Source of the DNA: a bacterium
Lineage (GTDB): Bacteria; Bacillota; Bacilli; Lactobacillales; Streptococcaceae
Length of the DNA stretch: 64,000 nucleotides
Reading direction: 5' to 3'
Assembly (NCBI GenBank): GCA_905221545.1
Contig: CAJNDO010000001.1
Location: forward strand, 62,001 to 126,000
Position numbers and translations under genes: made by a program. The notes below the pieces were generated by a model. The model had not been told where the DNA came from and did not search any database. It saw only the letters and a list, made by a program, of their open reading frames with translations. This document shows positions 16,735-25,972 of the stretch, piece after piece (the first letter of the stretch is position 1; each line of letters starts with the position of its first letter).

Positions 16735-17073
16735 GACCTCTCCAATTCTATACTAAGATATTAAGGACGAAGAGGGCAATGAAAAAATAGGAGATTGACG
16801 ATGTGTTCGATGAACACAAGGAAATCTATCTTTTTTTCACAGATCTCCGTCCGAATTCAACTCTACAAGCAACTTGGATACAACACGTATCTCAAGTTGC
16901 TACGGTTGCCGCTATCAGGCGGTCAACCTAGTAGACTTACTAATTCATTCGTCGAATATTATCGATTCGACTCACTCATGTCGCAACTTTTCAAATCACT
17001 TGGATACAACACGTGTCTCAAGTTACTAAAGTTTAAAATCTCAATAGATTTACATAATTTAATTTATGCAAAT
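16735..17073. repeat. Intergenic repeat/hairpin block inside the pdh operon
   Basis: This 339-bp spacer between pdhB and pdhC holds no convincing gene. It contains a hairpin at 16869-16900 (GCAACTTGGATAC, loop AACAC, GTATC, T bulge, CAAGTTGC; 13 bp stem). A second copy lies 126 bp on, at 16998-17023 (ACTTGGATACAACACG shared exactly, 16 bp). A third small hairpin GTGTTC-GAT-GAACAC is at about 16802-16816. The arrangement looks like small intergenic repeats rather than regulation by a known riboswitch. Confidence 0.6.
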
Positions 17074-18066
17074 CTATTCTTTGTTATAAGTCTTACGGAT
17101 TGCTTCTTTGATACTTTCAACTGTTGGTATCATTGCATTTTCTAGGTTTTGTGCATAAGGCATTGGCACATCTTCTCCTGCACAACGGCGGATTGGTGCA
17201 TCTAGATAATCAAATGCTTCTGACTCCGAAATAATAGCTGAAATCTCACCGATATAGCCGCTTGTTTTGTGGGCATCGTTGACCAGAACAACCTTACCAG
17301 TCTTCTTCACTGAGTTAATGATGATATCCTTATCAAGCGGAACGAGGGTACGTGGGTCCACAATTTCAACTGAAATTCCTTCTTCTGCTAATTCTTCAGC
17401 AGCTTGAACCACACGGCGAAGCATTTTCCCATAAGTAACAACTGTTACATCCGTTCCTTCACGTTTAATTTCGCCAACTCCAAGTGGAATCGTGTAGTCT
17501 GGATCAACTGGCACTTCCCCTTTTTGGTTAAATTCTGACTTGTACTCAAGAATGATAACAGGGTTGTTATCACGGATAGAAGACTTGAGCAGTCCTTTCA
17601 TGTCCGAAGGCGTACCTGGAGCTACAACCTTAAGTCCAGGGATGTGTGTGAACCAAGACTCTAGTGATTGAGAGTGCTGTGCGGCAGAGCCAACTCCATT
17701 ACCAGCTGCACATCGAACAGTCATTGGAACCTGACCTTTACCACCAAACATGTAACGTGTTTTAGCAGCTTGGTTGACGATATTGTCCATGGCAATAACC
17801 GAGAAGTCCATGAAGGTCATATCAACGATTGGACGAAGTCCTGTCATGGCTGCTCCTGCTGCTGCTCCAGATATGGCTGCTTCAGAAATCGGACAGTCAC
17901 GAACACGTTCTGGACCAAATTCTTCAAGCATTCCAACAGAAGTTCCGAAGTCTCCTCCGAAGACACCGACGTCTTCTCCCATCAAGAATACATTTTCATC
18001 GCGACGCATTTCCTCAGACATAGCAAGGATAATGGTGTCACGGAAGGACATTGTTTTTGTTTCCAT
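17074..18066 (-). CDS. pdhB: Pyruvate dehydrogenase E1 beta subunit
   Basis: A 330-residue E1 beta subunit. It pairs with PdhA to decarboxylate the 2-oxoacid on thiamine diphosphate. The N-terminal domain has GEDVG.FGG.FG and the conserved cofactor-activating Glu region, and the C-terminal transketolase-like domain has VEIVDPRTLVPLDKD and DAHKTSG. Length is normal. It lies 15 bp downstream of pdhA. The name acoB is in use for the same gene in streptococci; the substrate cannot be proven from sequence. Confidence 0.93.
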   Translation of the reverse strand: METKTMSFRDTIILAMSEEMRRDENVFLMGEDVGVFGGDFGTSVGMLEEFGPERVRDCPISEAAISGAAAGAAMTGLRPIVDMTFMDFSVIAMDNIVNQAAKTRYMFGGKGQVPMTVRCAAGNGVGSAAQHSQSLESWFTHIPGLKVVAPGTPSDMKGLLKSSIRDNNPVIILEYKSEFNQKGEVPVDPDYTIPLGVGEIKREGTDVTVVTYGKMLRRVVQAAEELAEEGISVEIVDPRTLVPLDKDIIINSVKKTGKVVLVNDAHKTSGYIGEISAIISESEAFDYLDAPIRRCAGEDVPMPYAQNLENAMIPTVESIKEAIRKTYNKE

Positions 18067-18081
18067 TTTATCTCTTTCTCC

Positions 18082-19050
18082 TTAGTCTGCGTAAATATCT
18101 TCAAAGGCTGATTCAAGCGGTGGGAATGGACTTTCTTCTGCAAATTTAACAGAAGCTTCTACTGCTTCCTTGACTTGCGCTTGGATTTCTTCCAATTCTT
18201 CGGCACTTGCAATAGTATTTTCAATGAGGTAGTTGCGAAGGTTTTCGATTGGGTCTTTTTGTTTCCACAATTCCACTTCTTCACGGGTACGATATTTACC
18301 AGGGTCAGATGATGAGTGACCAAGCCAGCGATAAGTTACACTTTCAATCAAGACTGGTCCATTGCCACCACGAACATGGTCTACAGCCTTCTTAAAACCT
18401 TCATAGACGTCAATGACATTGTTGCCATCTTCGATGAACATTCCAGGAATTCCGTAAGCAGCACTACGTTGATGAATGTGCTCTACATTAGTCATTTTCT
18501 TGATATCTGCAGAGATACCGTAACCGTTGTTAATGCAGTAGAAAATAACTGGGAGTTTCCAAATAGAAGCCATGTTCACTGCTTCATGGAAAACACCTTC
18601 GTTGGTCGCACCATCTCCAAAGAAGCAGACAACAATTTTTCCTGTATGTTGCATTTGCTGACTGAGGGCCGCACCGACAGCGATTCCCATACCACCACCT
18701 ACGATACCATTGGCACCAAGGTTACCAGCATCAAGGTCAGCGATATGCATAGAACCACCTTTTCCTTTACAGGTTCCAGTGTATTTTCCAAGGATTTCAG
18801 CCATCATTCCATTGAGGTCAATCCCTTTAGCAATAGCTTGCCCGTGGCCACGGTGGTTTGAGGTAATCAAATCATCTGGATTGAGAGCCAACATAGCCCC
18901 CACGTTGGCAGCTTCTTCTCCAACAGAAAAGTGCGTCATTCCTGGCACTTTCCCTTTCTTTACTAATTGCGCAATTTTTAAGTCCATGCGACGGATTTCT
19001 TCCATCTTACGGAACATTTCTAGCAAAAGATTTTTATCTAAAGTTGACAT
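18082..19050 (-). CDS. pdhA: Pyruvate dehydrogenase E1 alpha subunit
   Basis: A 322-residue thiamine-diphosphate-binding E1 alpha subunit. The cofactor motif GDGATNEGVFHEAVNMASIW...NNGYG (residues ~145-178) is intact, and the phosphorylation-loop-like HSSSDPGKYR is present. First gene of the minus-strand operon pdhA-pdhB-pdhC-lpd-lplA, driven by a good promoter at 19085-19113. The annotation acoA is common for this locus. Confidence 0.93.
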   Translation of the reverse strand: MSTLDKNLLLEMFRKMEEIRRMDLKIAQLVKKGKVPGMTHFSVGEEAANVGAMLALNPDDLITSNHRGHGQAIAKGIDLNGMMAEILGKYTGTCKGKGGSMHIADLDAGNLGANGIVGGGMGIAVGAALSQQMQHTGKIVVCFFGDGATNEGVFHEAVNMASIWKLPVIFYCINNGYGISADIKKMTNVEHIHQRSAAYGIPGMFIEDGNNVIDVYEGFKKAVDHVRGGNGPVLIESVTYRWLGHSSSDPGKYRTREEVELWKQKDPIENLRNYLIENTIASAEELEEIQAQVKEAVEASVKFAEESPFPPLESAFEDIYAD

Positions 19051-19084
19051 CTTCTTGCCTTTCTAACTTTCTTCTTACCTTACT

Positions 19085-19113
19085 ATTTTACCGTTTTTGG
19101 AAAATACTGTCAA
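19085..19113 (-). promoter_or_regulatory. Promoter of the pdh operon
   Basis: On the minus strand: TTGACA (19108-19113), 17-bp spacer, TAAAAT (19085-19090). It lies 35 bp before the pdhA start codon. Confidence 0.7.
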
Positions 19114-19141
19114 AGTTTTTCTCTAGGAAATTTCACAAAAT

Positions 19142-19177
19142 AAAAAAGAAAACCCAATGAGAACAAGGGATTTTCTT
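19142..19177 (-). terminator. Terminator after the MATE gene
   Basis: On the minus strand GAAAATCCC pairs with GGGTTTTC (one bulged base), followed by a T-run. It separates the exporter from the pdh promoter. Confidence 0.65.
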
Positions 19178-19204
19178 GCTAAGAATATTTTTTCACAAAC
19201 TTTT

Positions 19205-20566
19205 TTATCGTTTAAATTTTGCTAAAGATTCAAATCTTTTCATAATCACAGTTAAACGCCAACGGTAGAGCGCCCCACTCACAATCAGACTAATAATCAA
19301 ACCAATCCAGTATGAATAAGCTCCAAAATCTGTTAGGGAATCAAATACCATAGCCACCGGGATTGCTACGCCCCAATAACCAACCAAACCAAGGTAAAAA
19401 GGAATAACTGTATCCTTATAACCTCGTAAAATTCCCTGAAGCGGTGCCGCAAAGGTATCTGCTAATTGGAAGAAAAGGCTGTAAGTCAAAAAGCGTGCTG
19501 TCAAATCAATAAATTCTGGGTCGTTACCATAAAGACTGGCCACATTTCCTCTAAAAATGTAAAGGAAGGATAAGGTGAAGCCTGCAAAAATGAGGGCTGT
19601 CCATCTTCCTAAACCAATATAGGTTTTCGCATCATCAACTCGCTTAGCTCCCACTTCATAAGACACGACAATGGCCATAGCCGATGAGATACTCATAGGA
19701 AAGGCGTACATGAGACTTGAAAAGTTCATAGCTGACTGGTGACTAGCAATAATCAAGGACGAGAACTTAGCCATAATCAAGCCAACCACGGAAAAGATAG
19801 CCACTTCCGCAAAGACAGTTCCTCCAATGGGCAGACCTAAGCGAACCCCTTCCTTGATTTTATCCATATTAAGTGGAATGCGTTTCTCAAGATGTAAGGC
19901 TTTGAGTTTCTCCTGCTTAAATAAAACCAGAACAGAAATCCCCAGCAAGACCCAATAAGCCAAAGAAGTTCCTAATCCAGAGCCAGCACCTCCCAGTTCT
20001 GGAACACCAAAGGCCCCGTAAATCAAAAGATAGTTAAATCCACTATTGAGAGGAAGTAACAAAAGCATAAGATACATGGACAGTTTAGTCAAGCCCAGCG
20101 AATCCAGCAAGGAACGAATGACACTAAAGAGCAACAAGGGGATAATCCCGATAGATAAAAACCAGAGATAACGAACAGCTACTGCCGCCACCGGTGCTTC
20201 TAGTCCAATATGATTCAAGATTGGTAGTGCCAAGAAAAGCACCATCCCCAGCAAGACCACGGATAGGCCCAAGGCCAGATAGATGAACTGGTAAAAATCT
20301 GACGCAACTTCTTCCTTTTTTCCTCGACCAAGATGGTGACCAAGGATGGGCACCAAGGCTGAAACAATCCCAGTTAGGAAAGTAAAGAAGGGATTCCAGA
20401 TACTGGTTGCCATAGACACACCAGCCAAGTCCATAGTGTTGTATTGACCTGTCATAGTTGTGTCAACAAAGGAGGCAGAATAATTGGCAAATTGATAAAT
20501 CAGGATAGGGAAAAATATCTTTAAAAATAAGATAAACTTGTCTTTAAAATGATGGGTTTGGTACAT
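19205..20566 (-). CDS. MATE-family efflux transporter
   Basis: A 453-residue integral membrane protein with about twelve hydrophobic segments arranged as two homologous halves, typical of MATE exporters that expel cationic drugs or metabolites using Na+ or H+. The early motif TTMTGQYNTMDLAGVSMATSIW is the usual MATE opening. It is related to DinF/NorM types; substrate unknown. It is followed by its own terminator and lies 41 bp downstream of pyrC. Confidence 0.88.
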   Translation of the reverse strand: MYQTHHFKDKFILFLKIFFPILIYQFANYSASFVDTTMTGQYNTMDLAGVSMATSIWNPFFTFLTGIVSALVPILGHHLGRGKKEEVASDFYQFIYLALGLSVVLLGMVLFLALPILNHIGLEAPVAAVAVRYLWFLSIGIIPLLLFSVIRSLLDSLGLTKLSMYLMLLLLPLNSGFNYLLIYGAFGVPELGGAGSGLGTSLAYWVLLGISVLVLFKQEKLKALHLEKRIPLNMDKIKEGVRLGLPIGGTVFAEVAIFSVVGLIMAKFSSLIIASHQSAMNFSSLMYAFPMSISSAMAIVVSYEVGAKRVDDAKTYIGLGRWTALIFAGFTLSFLYIFRGNVASLYGNDPEFIDLTARFLTYSLFFQLADTFAAPLQGILRGYKDTVIPFYLGLVGYWGVAIPVAMVFDSLTDFGAYSYWIGLIISLIVSGALYRWRLTVIMKRFESLAKFKR

Positions 20567-20607
20567 ATAGGCTCTCTATTCTTTTTGTTTACAGAGCAGA
20601 CTCCCAC

Positions 20608-21876
20608 CTAGTTTTGATAGACAATTTGTCCCTTACAGATGGTATATTTAACCTGCCCTTTCAAGGTTTCACCGATGAATGGTGAATTAGCTGCTTTCGA
20701 AGCAAAATGGGAGTCCACAAGGCGGTCAGCCTTAGCATCAAAAATAGTGATATCTGCTGGACCATTCTCAGCCAAGTAACCTGCTTCAAAGTTGTAAAGT
20801 TTGGCTGGGTTGTAGGTCATCTTTTCAAGCAATTCCATCAAGGTCAATTCCCCAGCTTCTACCAAATAAGTTAAACCGAGAGAAAGAGATGTTTCCAAAC
20901 CAGTCATACCAGATGGCGCTTTGGTAATATCCTCGACATTTTTTTCATCCGCATGGTGAGGCGCGTGATCAGTTGCGATAACTGTGATAACACCTGACTT
21001 GAGACCTTCGATAACGGCACGACGGTCTGATTCCAAACGAAGCGGCGGATTCATCTTGGCATTGCTACCTTGTGTCAAAAGAAGTGCTTCAGTCTTAGAA
21101 AAATGCTGTGGCGCTACTTCTGCTGTGACTTGCGCACCTAGCCCCTGAGCAAACTCCACTACTTTAACGCTTTCTTCCTTAGACAAATGCTGAATGTGAA
21201 CATGGGCCTTGGTCGCATAAGCAATCATGACATCACGCGCCATCATAGCATACTCAGCCACCCCAGTCGCACCGCAGATATGGAAATGTTCTTTAGCGAT
21301 ATTTTCATTAAAGCCAAGAACACCGTTCAAACCTGGATCTTCCTCATGAAGGCTGATAAAGGTATTAAGTTTCTTAGCTTCTTCCATAGCTGCCTTAACC
21401 ACTTTGCTGCTTTCAAGAGGAATGCCGTCATCAGAAAAACCAACTGCACCTGCCTCTAAGAGTGCCTTAAAGTCAGTCAAGTCTTGGCCATTAAAGTTCT
21501 TAGTGATGGTCGCAACCGTCTTGACATTGATTTTTTCCTTGGCGGCTGACTGGAGAACTTCTTGCAAAGTCTCCACGTCCGAAATAGTTGGGCTAGTATT
21601 AGCCATCATGACAACAGTTGTAAAACCACCTGCAGCAGCCGCTAGGGCACCAGTATGAATGTCTTCTTTATGTGTTTGACCAGGCTCACGGAAATGAACA
21701 TGAATATCGACCAAGCCAGGAGCAACGACTAGACCAGTAGCATCAAGCACTTCTGCCCCTTCTTCTTTAATCTCAGGCGCAATTTTGACAATTTTCCCAT
21801 CTTGAACTAATACATCACACACTTGATCCAAACCAGACTTAGGATCCATTACACGACCATTTTTGATTAGTAGCAT
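20608..21876 (-). CDS. pyrC: Dihydroorotase
   Basis: A 422-residue class I dihydroorotase that closes carbamoyl-aspartate to dihydroorotate in pyrimidine synthesis. Metal ligands are visible: DIHVHFREP (residues ~57-65), a conserved His in HIQHLS and the Asp in ATDHAPH. GGAG lies before the ATG. It is cotranscribed with the Nudix gene, 12 bp upstream. No PyrR-type leader is visible just ahead of it because it is internal to a gene cluster. Confidence 0.95.
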   Translation of the reverse strand: MLLIKNGRVMDPKSGLDQVCDVLVQDGKIVKIAPEIKEEGAEVLDATGLVVAPGLVDIHVHFREPGQTHKEDIHTGALAAAAGGFTTVVMMANTSPTISDVETLQEVLQSAAKEKINVKTVATITKNFNGQDLTDFKALLEAGAVGFSDDGIPLESSKVVKAAMEEAKKLNTFISLHEEDPGLNGVLGFNENIAKEHFHICGATGVAEYAMMARDVMIAYATKAHVHIQHLSKEESVKVVEFAQGLGAQVTAEVAPQHFSKTEALLLTQGSNAKMNPPLRLESDRRAVIEGLKSGVITVIATDHAPHHADEKNVEDITKAPSGMTGLETSLSLGLTYLVEAGELTLMELLEKMTYNPAKLYNFEAGYLAENGPADITIFDAKADRLVDSHFASKAANSPFIGETLKGQVKYTICKGQIVYQN

Positions 21877-21888
21877 CTGCTTTCTCCT

Positions 21889-22353
21889 TTATTCATAGAA
21901 ATCAACTTGGGTATCCAATAATTTATCCCCATCATAAACAAACTTGGCTGAGAAGAAGGGTTTGTCCTCTAAAAGCCACTCAACAAAGGTGTGGTCACCT
22001 TCCCAAGTCGGCTTGTTCAAAACTTCATCATAAGGAACCCATTCTAAGGTCCCCTCATTACAGTCAATCAAGTCACCCTCAAACTCCGTTACTTTAAAAA
22101 CATAGGTATACCAGTCTAAATCTGGCGTGAATTCAGGAAAAGTGATAACGCCTTTTAGAATTGGCTTGGCTTTGAGCCCTGTTTCTTCAAGGATTTCACG
22201 CGTTGCGCATTCCTGAGGAGTCTCTCCTCTCTCTAGCTTACCACCCACACCGATCCATTTGCCTTCATGAACATCATTAGGCTTCTTATTACGATGGAGC
22301 ATGAGCAGTTCTTTTCCGTTATCAATGTAGCAAATCGTCGCTAACTGAGGCAT
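21889..22353 (-). CDS. Nudix hydrolase (MutT/YtkD-type)
   Basis: A 154-residue pyrophosphohydrolase with an intact Nudix box (residues 37-59: GGKLERGETPQE...REILEETG). It probably cleans oxidised or non-canonical nucleotides (8-oxo-dGTP type); the exact substrate is not readable. AAGGAG precedes the ATG. It lies 9 bp downstream of ung, a fellow DNA-protection gene. Confidence 0.9.
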   Translation of the reverse strand: MPQLATICYIDNGKELLMLHRNKKPNDVHEGKWIGVGGKLERGETPQECATREILEETGLKAKPILKGVITFPEFTPDLDWYTYVFKVTEFEGDLIDCNEGTLEWVPYDEVLNKPTWEGDHTFVEWLLEDKPFFSAKFVYDGDKLLDTQVDFYE

Positions 22354-22362
22354 ATTTTCTCC

Positions 22363-23016
22363 TTATCTAAGCCAATCGATTGGCTCTTGTCCTGTCTCTT
22401 CTAAAAATCCATTGGCCTTGGAAAAAGGCTTGGAACCCCAAAATCCTCTATAAACCGATAAAGGACTGGGATGGGCTGATTCGATAATCAAGTGATGAGG
22501 ATTGGTAACCAAGGCCTTCTTCTTGCGTGCATAGGCTCCCCAGAGTACAAAGACTACTGGTTTATCTAGTTGATTGACCACCTGAATCACAGCATCTGTA
22601 AAGGGCTCCCATATCCGCCCAGCATGACCATTAGCCTGTCCAGCAGGAACCGTCAAACAAGCATTAAGAAGTAAGACTCCTTGCTCAGCCCAAGCTGTCA
22701 AATCATGAGATTTCTTAACTCCGATGTCATCTGACAATTCTTTCAAGATATTTTGCAAGGATGGCGGAGCTGGAATAGAGTCAGGAACAGAAAAACTCAA
22801 GCCCTGAGCCTGACCTGGCCCGTGATAGGGGTCTTGCCCTAGAATCACCACCTTAACCTCTTCCAGAGGAGTTGTCAAGAGAGCCTGAAAAACCTTTTCT
22901 TTGGGCGGATAAACAATACCCTGAGCATAGACCTGATTCATAAACTGATTGATTTTCCCAAAATAACCCTCAGGTAATTGCTCCTTAATCAAAGCATGCC
23001 AAGACGAGTGTTCCAT
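22363..23016 (-). CDS. ung: Uracil-DNA glycosylase
   Basis: A 217-residue family 1 UDG that removes uracil from DNA. The water-activating motif [16 protein letters not shown] and the C-terminal HPSPLS motif are intact, and the length is standard. GAAGGAG precedes the ATG. A TATAAT at about 23045-23050 on the minus strand gives a likely promoter ahead of ung, just after the HAD gene terminator. Confidence 0.95.
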   Translation of the reverse strand: MEHSSWHALIKEQLPEGYFGKINQFMNQVYAQGIVYPPKEKVFQALLTTPLEEVKVVILGQDPYHGPGQAQGLSFSVPDSIPAPPSLQNILKELSDDIGVKKSHDLTAWAEQGVLLLNACLTVPAGQANGHAGRIWEPFTDAVIQVVNQLDKPVVFVLWGAYARKKKALVTNPHHLIIESAHPSPLSVYRGFWGSKPFSKANGFLEETGQEPIDWLR

Positions 23017-23052
23017 AGCCGACTCCTTCGTTTTTACTGCCTCTATTATAGC

Positions 23053-23079
23053 AAAAAGTGGCTATCTAAACCACTTTTT
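23053..23079 (-). terminator. Terminator of the HAD gene
   Basis: AAAAAGTGG and CCACTTTTT form a 9-bp stem, overlapping the stop codon of the HAD gene, with a T-run on the minus strand. Confidence 0.8.
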
Positions 23080-23770
23080 ACAGTTTATCTAAACAATCCA
23101 GCAAGTCTTGATAAGAATGAACTTCGTAAGTCGGCTGGGCTTGTGTGTGATTTTCGAGGTGATGAGGGTTGTACCAGATAGTATCAATCCCAGCATTATT
23201 GCCACCTTGGATATCTGCCGTTAGGGAATCTCCAATCATCAGCGTCTCTTCTTTGCTAAAACATTCAATCTGCTGACCGATTTTTTCATAAAAGAGAGCG
23301 TCAGGTTTTTGTGTTTGTAGCTGTTCAGAGATAAAAACTTGATTGAAATAAGGCGCCAGACCTGACTGAGCCAAACGTCCCGTCTGAATGGCAGTAATTC
23401 CATTTGTCGCAGCATACAAGTCATAATCACGTTCAATGATGCTATCCAAGAGTTCATGAGCGCCCGAAAGAGTTTGTCCCTGCTGGGCGAGGTAAAATTG
23501 ATAACGCTGGGCAAGAAAACTACCGTCTTTTTCCAGTCCAAAATGAGCAAATAAACGAGAAAAGCGCGTGTTAACCAGCTCTTGTTTACTGATTTTCTTT
23601 TGCTCCAAGTCCTTCCAGAGAGCCTTGTTCATAGGAACATAGTAGTCTTTATAATCCTGAATGTCCGCAACTCCTTCTTCTCTTAGAAGTTGCGTCAAAG
23701 CCACATCCTCAGCAGCATCAAAATCAAGAAGAGTGTGATCAAGGTCGAAGAGTAGAAATTTGTAGCACAA
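23078..23770 (-). CDS. HAD-superfamily phosphatase, YjjG-like
   Basis: A 230-residue HAD hydrolase. Motif I is FDLDHTLLDFD near the N-terminus, motif II is AATNG (mid protein) and motif IV is MIGDSLTADI. The helical cap between fits the YjjG/pyrimidine-nucleotidase subgroup. No ATG gives the complete motif I; the frame opens with TTG at 23770 and AAAGG lies about 13 bases upstream. House-cleaning nucleotidase activity is the family expectation. Confidence 0.85.
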   Translation of the reverse strand: MCYKFLLFDLDHTLLDFDAAEDVALTQLLREEGVADIQDYKDYYVPMNKALWKDLEQKKISKQELVNTRFSRLFAHFGLEKDGSFLAQRYQFYLAQQGQTLSGAHELLDSIIERDYDLYAATNGITAIQTGRLAQSGLAPYFNQVFISEQLQTQKPDALFYEKIGQQIECFSKEETLMIGDSLTADIQGGNNAGIDTIWYNPHHLENHTQAQPTYEVHSYQDLLDCLDKL

Positions 23771-23808
23771 TTTGAGAGTTTTCCTTTCTAAGTACTTAAT
23801 AGATTAGT

Positions 23809-24006
23809 TTATTTCTTCTTTTTCTTAGTTTTATTCATCAACATACCAACTACAACTGGAGTAACCACACTTCCAACTTGTCCAACAACTTTAAGTATCT
23901 TTTTTGCTTCATCTATTTTTTTGTTTCTACACGATTCGCACTTATTGTGCTTATAACTTAATGGTAAATCCCTAGTACATGTCTTGCATTTTTTTATTTC
24001 TTTCAT
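23809..24006 (-). CDS. Small zinc-ribbon membrane-anchored protein
   Basis: A 65-residue protein. A C-x-x-C...C-x-x-C ribbon occupies residues ~7-27 (CKTC, CESC). A hydrophobic segment follows (~38-57, VVGQVGSVVTPVVVGMLM) and then a tail of nearly all lysines. The likely topology is one membrane segment with the ribbon on one face. Its ATG overlaps the TGA of the 333-residue gene (ATGA). No function known. Gene and partner are AT-richer than the flanking core. Confidence 0.65.
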   Translation of the reverse strand: MKEIKKCKTCTRDLPLSYKHNKCESCRNKKIDEAKKILKVVGQVGSVVTPVVVGMLMNKTKKKKK

Positions 24007-25004
24007 TCTAGCACCTCTGTCTCAATAGAATCTGGTTTATTTGGCAATTTCATTATAGAAGTTTCAATTTTTGGCAATTCTTTTGTCCAGTAATTTGTAG
24101 GCGAAGGATCAAGTAAATCAAGTCTCTCTACTAATTCTTGAGAACTGAGATAAGTTTCGTTAATAAATTTCCCAAAGTAATCCAAACTTTTTTGAGCAGC
24201 TTTTTTCTCGCCCAACTCATTATAAGCTATTGCTGCTGATAGTGAAACGATATTTACAGCTGCTAATCCATCTCTAATCTCATTCATACGAGCTTCTATT
24301 TTATCTGGTTTATCACCTTTTAATAACTTACCCCAGGTAGAATCTGGTTGTTCTTTAATAAAATTTACATTAGATTTTTGACTAAGCATTAGAAGGTTTC
24401 GACTATCTTCTGCATCTGAAATAACTTGCAGTAACATCATTGTTCTAATGTTTGGATCTGATATCTCTCTAGCCTGCAAGAGTTTCTGTTGACAACTATA
24501 GGCTATGGCAAGTCTATCTGACTCCTGTCCTTTTCTAACGTCCTCAATAGCAAATTGTACATTTTGAATCTCTTCTGCAATCTGTGCCATTTGAATTTGC
24601 GACGAATAATCAGCTAACGCTTTATTTAATTCTGGTGTCAATTTAACAGATTTCAATGGTACATTTCCGATGACTTTATTAGTATTAGTATCTACTAATA
24701 CCGCCAAGAGAGAGCCATCTTTCTTGGTCATTAATTTTAACACTCCTTGAGCAATTGCTTCCCGTTGTTCTGGAGAAAGAATTGCCTGAAAAACCTCTTC
24801 AGGTATACTAGATTGGACAACATTGATAAAGGCTGGAGCAGAATATAACATTTTTTCTACTTCAGATAAGATTTTATTTGCATTTTTGACTAATGGTTTA
24901 GCTATTTCTGGTAACTTATTAAAAAACGATGAGGGTTTTAGTTCATAACCATCAATATCAAGAATATCGAAGTCATCTTCTCCAAAAAATAAAACTTCAT
25001 CCAT
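24003..25004 (-). CDS. Hypothetical 333-residue helical protein
   Basis: A 333-residue soluble protein without recognised domain. The N-terminal 25 residues are acidic (DEVLFFGEDDFDILDIDG), the middle has amphipathic stretches, and residues ~135-290 are mostly helical. GAGGTAG before the ATG is a good ribosome site. It forms a two-gene unit with the small zinc-ribbon membrane protein. The pair sits between a core HAD gene and a ClbS-like gene, with a gene-free 365-bp block on its far side, consistent with an insertion. A defence or stress role would be a guess. Confidence 0.65.
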   Translation of the reverse strand: MDEVLFFGEDDFDILDIDGYELKPSSFFNKLPEIAKPLVKNANKILSEVEKMLYSAPAFINVVQSSIPEEVFQAILSPEQREAIAQGVLKLMTKKDGSLLAVLVDTNTNKVIGNVPLKSVKLTPELNKALADYSSQIQMAQIAEEIQNVQFAIEDVRKGQESDRLAIAYSCQQKLLQAREISDPNIRTMMLLQVISDAEDSRNLLMLSQKSNVNFIKEQPDSTWGKLLKGDKPDKIEARMNEIRDGLAAVNIVSLSAAIAYNELGEKKAAQKSLDYFGKFINETYLSSQELVERLDLLDPSPTNYWTKELPKIETSIMKLPNKPDSIETEVLE

Positions 25005-25369
25005 AAATTACTACCTCATTATGTTTAAATTATTAGAAATATTATACCATATTAAACAAAATTATGATTTTGATTTTCTTTAATATTATTTATCCAATCA
25101 TTTTTACTGGAATCTAACATAGAGTAATACTATCCTATACAATTGACAACCCAAATCTTTCAGAATATAACAATTCTAACTATCGAATAACTCAACTTCA
25201 TAAATATCCCTGTAATTCTAGGACTAGAATTCCTATAAACTAAATGTTTTAGCACTCTTCTAAACCATTGATTGCTTTAAATCTAAATTTTTGAAGGATT
25301 CTAAAGCTAGAATTACTCTAAAACAAGGAAAACTAAGGTATTCGAAACCTAGAGGAACACATCCACACC
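25005..25369. other. Gene-free AT-rich stretch with palindromes
   Basis: No open frame of interest. An 18-bp palindrome AATTCTAG-GA-CTAGAATT lies at 25214-25231 and a related ATTCTA-AAGC-TAGAAT at 25298-25313. Other short TTCTA/TAGAA pieces are scattered between. Neither palindrome has a T-run. The block looks like decayed or repeat-derived DNA and also holds the promoter of the 333-residue gene near its left end (TATAAT-like sequence around 25040-25045). Confidence 0.45.
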
Positions 25370-25915
25370 TCAACTATGATACTTACAATTCTTCCTATGC
25401 GCTTTGAGTTTTTTCAGAGCCCAATCATAGTGGCTTGGCATGCTACTGACAAAGTAGGAACCTAGACTTGTCCCACCTGTCCACTTATAGACACCTTTGG
25501 TAAAGAGTTCGTCAGTGCTGAAGCCTTCTATCAACTCTAAAACCTCTCTATGTGATTGCGCCAAAAGTCTAGTTGCTTCTTCTAATGTCGTTTTCTGGTG
25601 CTTCTTCCAAAAAACGACATTCATTTCTCCATAAGTTTTCCAATTATAAGGTTCAGGAAGAAAAGGTCTTTCGTGACCTTTTTGATTAGAATGTACCCAA
25701 GTCAAAAGTAACTGCTGCCATTCATAAAGATGGATCAAAATATCCCGTAGATTCTTATCCCTTCTCCAGTGAGCTTCTTTTTTCTTTGGGTCTCTTGAAA
25801 AATCAAATGGAGTCTGTAGCTCATCTTCACTTAGTTGGGAGATAAAACGGTTGAGCTTGTCATAGTTTTCCTTAGAGGCCAACATTAGCTCCTCTTTTGT
25901 TTTTGGTCTAGGCAC
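25370..25915 (-). CDS. ClbS/DfsB-family four-helix protein
   Basis: A 181-residue protein of the DinB-like four-helix-bundle class (DUF1706). The opening PRPKTKEELM.A...NY.KL and the central LIHLYEWQQLLL and PEPYNWKTYGEMN are typical. E. coli ClbS is a colibactin-resistance cyclopropane hydrolase, but the streptococcal members have no known substrate. The start is GTG with GGGAG 7 bases upstream. It stands alone, 57 bp downstream of the YkgJ-like gene. Confidence 0.8.
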   Translation of the reverse strand: MPRPKTKEELMLASKENYDKLNRFISQLSEDELQTPFDFSRDPKKKEAHWRRDKNLRDILIHLYEWQQLLLTWVHSNQKGHERPFLPEPYNWKTYGEMNVVFWKKHQKTTLEEATRLLAQSHREVLELIEGFSTDELFTKGVYKWTGGTSLGSYFVSSMPSHYDWALKKLKAHRKNCKYHS

Positions 25916-25972
25916 AGGAGTACTCCCTTCACATTGCTAGTTATTATTAGAAATCTTTTATCCTTTAAATCT

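Noticed and set aside
16795..17145. 116-codon plus-strand reading frame over the pdhB-pdhC spacer
   Set aside because: It runs through hairpin repeats and into pdhB on the other strand, has no ribosome site, and its protein looks like no family.
13942..19050. Acetoin dehydrogenase (acoABCL) naming of the complex
   Set aside because: No acetoin regulator or acetoin-specific genes are present. A linked lplA and the usual streptococcal use as pyruvate dehydrogenase make pdh the better name; substrate is still unproven from sequence.
25214..25231. 18-bp palindrome as a terminator
   Set aside because: AT-rich, two-base loop and no T-run on either strand.
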